In this document: positions 63,286 to 64,000 of the stretch, one piece after another
Layout of the letters: each line of letters starts with the position of its first letter
Position numbering within the stretch: the stretch's first letter is position 1
Source: Diphasiastrum complanatum
Lineage: Eukaryota; Streptophyta; Lycopodiopsida; Lycopodiales; Lycopodiaceae
Direction: 5' to 3'
DNA length: 64,000 nucleotides
Assembly: GCA_029204225.1 (NCBI GenBank)
Contig: CM055093.1
Span: 27,315,566-27,379,565 of the forward strand
The notes under the pieces: generated by a model
What the model was told of the DNA's origin: nothing
The model's input: only the letters and a program-made list of their open reading frames with translations
Database searches by the model: none
Translations under genes and position numbers: made by a program

Positions 63286-64000
63286 TCATTACTAGCAAAA
63301 CCCCATTACTAGGGACGTCTTCATTGCATTAACACATGGGTAGCATCTATCAAGCTCTCTCCCCAATCCCCAAAAAGTGAAATGTACTACCAAAAGGTAA
63401 AATGAAAAATGGATTTCTTTTTTGTACCACCAAACCATGTTTCTAGCCAAAGAGAAAAAAATAAGCTTGAACTTGTGGGGGATTAGGGTTAATATGATCG
63501 TAGTGTTAGATGTTGAATCATAAGCATATGCTTGAATATGAACTATGTTATAGCTCTTGCGTGACATGCCAGAATCTTCTTCATCACTTGATCCTTGCAT
63601 GTGCTAGGGTCTAGAAGTGAGGGTGGATAGGAAAACTCGCTACCATTTTGGTGCCCTTGCCAAGGAGCTATGCATTTTTTCGTTTTCAGGATGTTTCTGA
63701 TCCATGAATGGATGTTAGCTTGCATTAAGACATTTTGGTTTTGGTATGATAGTGTTAAAAGTGCATTTAAGGTTAGTTTTGGGAATAATTTTGCTTGCTT
63801 TGAGTGGATTTTTCGCTTGTAATCAATTTTGATCGTTGTCAAGTAAGGTCAGAGATATCGCCATTCATAAGATCCATTTGAATCTAAAGAAATTAGAGAA
63901 ACCACAAAAATCGTTATTTTCTAGAATTTGGTGACAAAGGAGGCAAAATCTTCATCAGACGTTGATACCTTTCTGTTCCTTTGCAACCAGCCTTCGCCCA
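63286..64000. other. spacer containing an inverted copy of the copia scrap
   Basis: TTGTACCACCAAACCATG (about 63424-63441) is the reverse complement of CATGGTTTGGTGGTACAA at 63021-63038. A second, minus-strand piece of the same knuckle region (MVWWYK) therefore lies here. The rest, up to the window edge, holds no recognised gene. Confidence 0.6.

Overview
This window is nuclear DNA from a land plant. It is AT-rich and dominated by long (GA)n/(CT)n microsatellites and by decayed transposons: Ty1/copia, En/Spm-CACTA, hAT, and a non-LTR element with a restriction-like endonuclease. Only three or four host genes can be supported, and they have introns with GT..AG borders. A non-LTR element of the R2/NeSL type and a degenerate bacterial-type N4/N6 DNA methyltransferase gene are unusual in flowering plants. 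I therefore lean, as inference only, to a bryophyte, lycophyte or fern. I cannot name the species.

Layout, 1-14.6 kb. A broken copia element (1-2334) runs into a peculiar GAGTCTCC-rich repeat (2338-2700) and a GA microsatellite. A spliced but degenerate CACTA second-ORF gene lies on the minus strand (4.2-5.8 kb). A tandem array with units of roughly 370-450 bp fills 6.7-8.26 kb, and a G/C hairpin cluster sits at 10.3 kb. The amino-terminal part of a CACTA TNP2 transposase (11.1-12.1 kb, plus strand) follows. The first good host gene, two exons at 13620-14178, encodes an APC15/Mnd2-type subunit of the anaphase-promoting complex.

14.9-28.8 kb. A near full-length but frameshifted R2/NeSL-like element (14982-18576) is followed by a hAT transposase 3' remnant (19.4-20.3 kb), a possible solo LTR, and CA/CT microsatellites. 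A minus-strand multi-exon pseudogene (23.3-26.2 kb) carries N4/N6 DNA methyltransferase motifs. Next come a copia 3' end with its LTR (26.6-27.7 kb, minus) and a second, larger GAGTCTCC-type repeat block (27.72-28.78 kb).

28.8-48 kb. A 5'-truncated copia element ends in a clear 1049-bp 3' LTR (31294-32342). It abuts about 1 kb of CCACGTGG-like minisatellite. A complete eight-exon alpha/beta-hydrolase gene of the monoacylglycerol lipase / caffeoylshikimate esterase family lies on the minus strand (37502-35221). Beyond it are a gypsy-like LTR (39785 on), a GATAC/ATCGAT minisatellite (41.0-41.7 kb), degenerate telomere-like CCCTAAA sequence (42.25-43.34 kb) and a 158-bp CT run.

47.6-64 kb. A third copia element with both long repeats and a primer-binding site lies on the minus strand (47607-52880). 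A small secreted-type ORF follows (53417-52968). A second complete copy of the hydrolase gene (57213-59488, plus) is a divergent inverted duplicate of the first, about 19.7 kb away, and shares its exon structure and part of its 5' flank. An internally deleted copy of the R2/NeSL-like element lies at 60.2-60.9 kb, and a decayed copia gag-protease scrap at 63 kb. The two esterases (lipid or lignin-precursor hydrolysis) and APC15 (cell-cycle ubiquitin ligase) are unrelated host functions in a repeat-rich setting; nothing suggests an operon or gene cluster.
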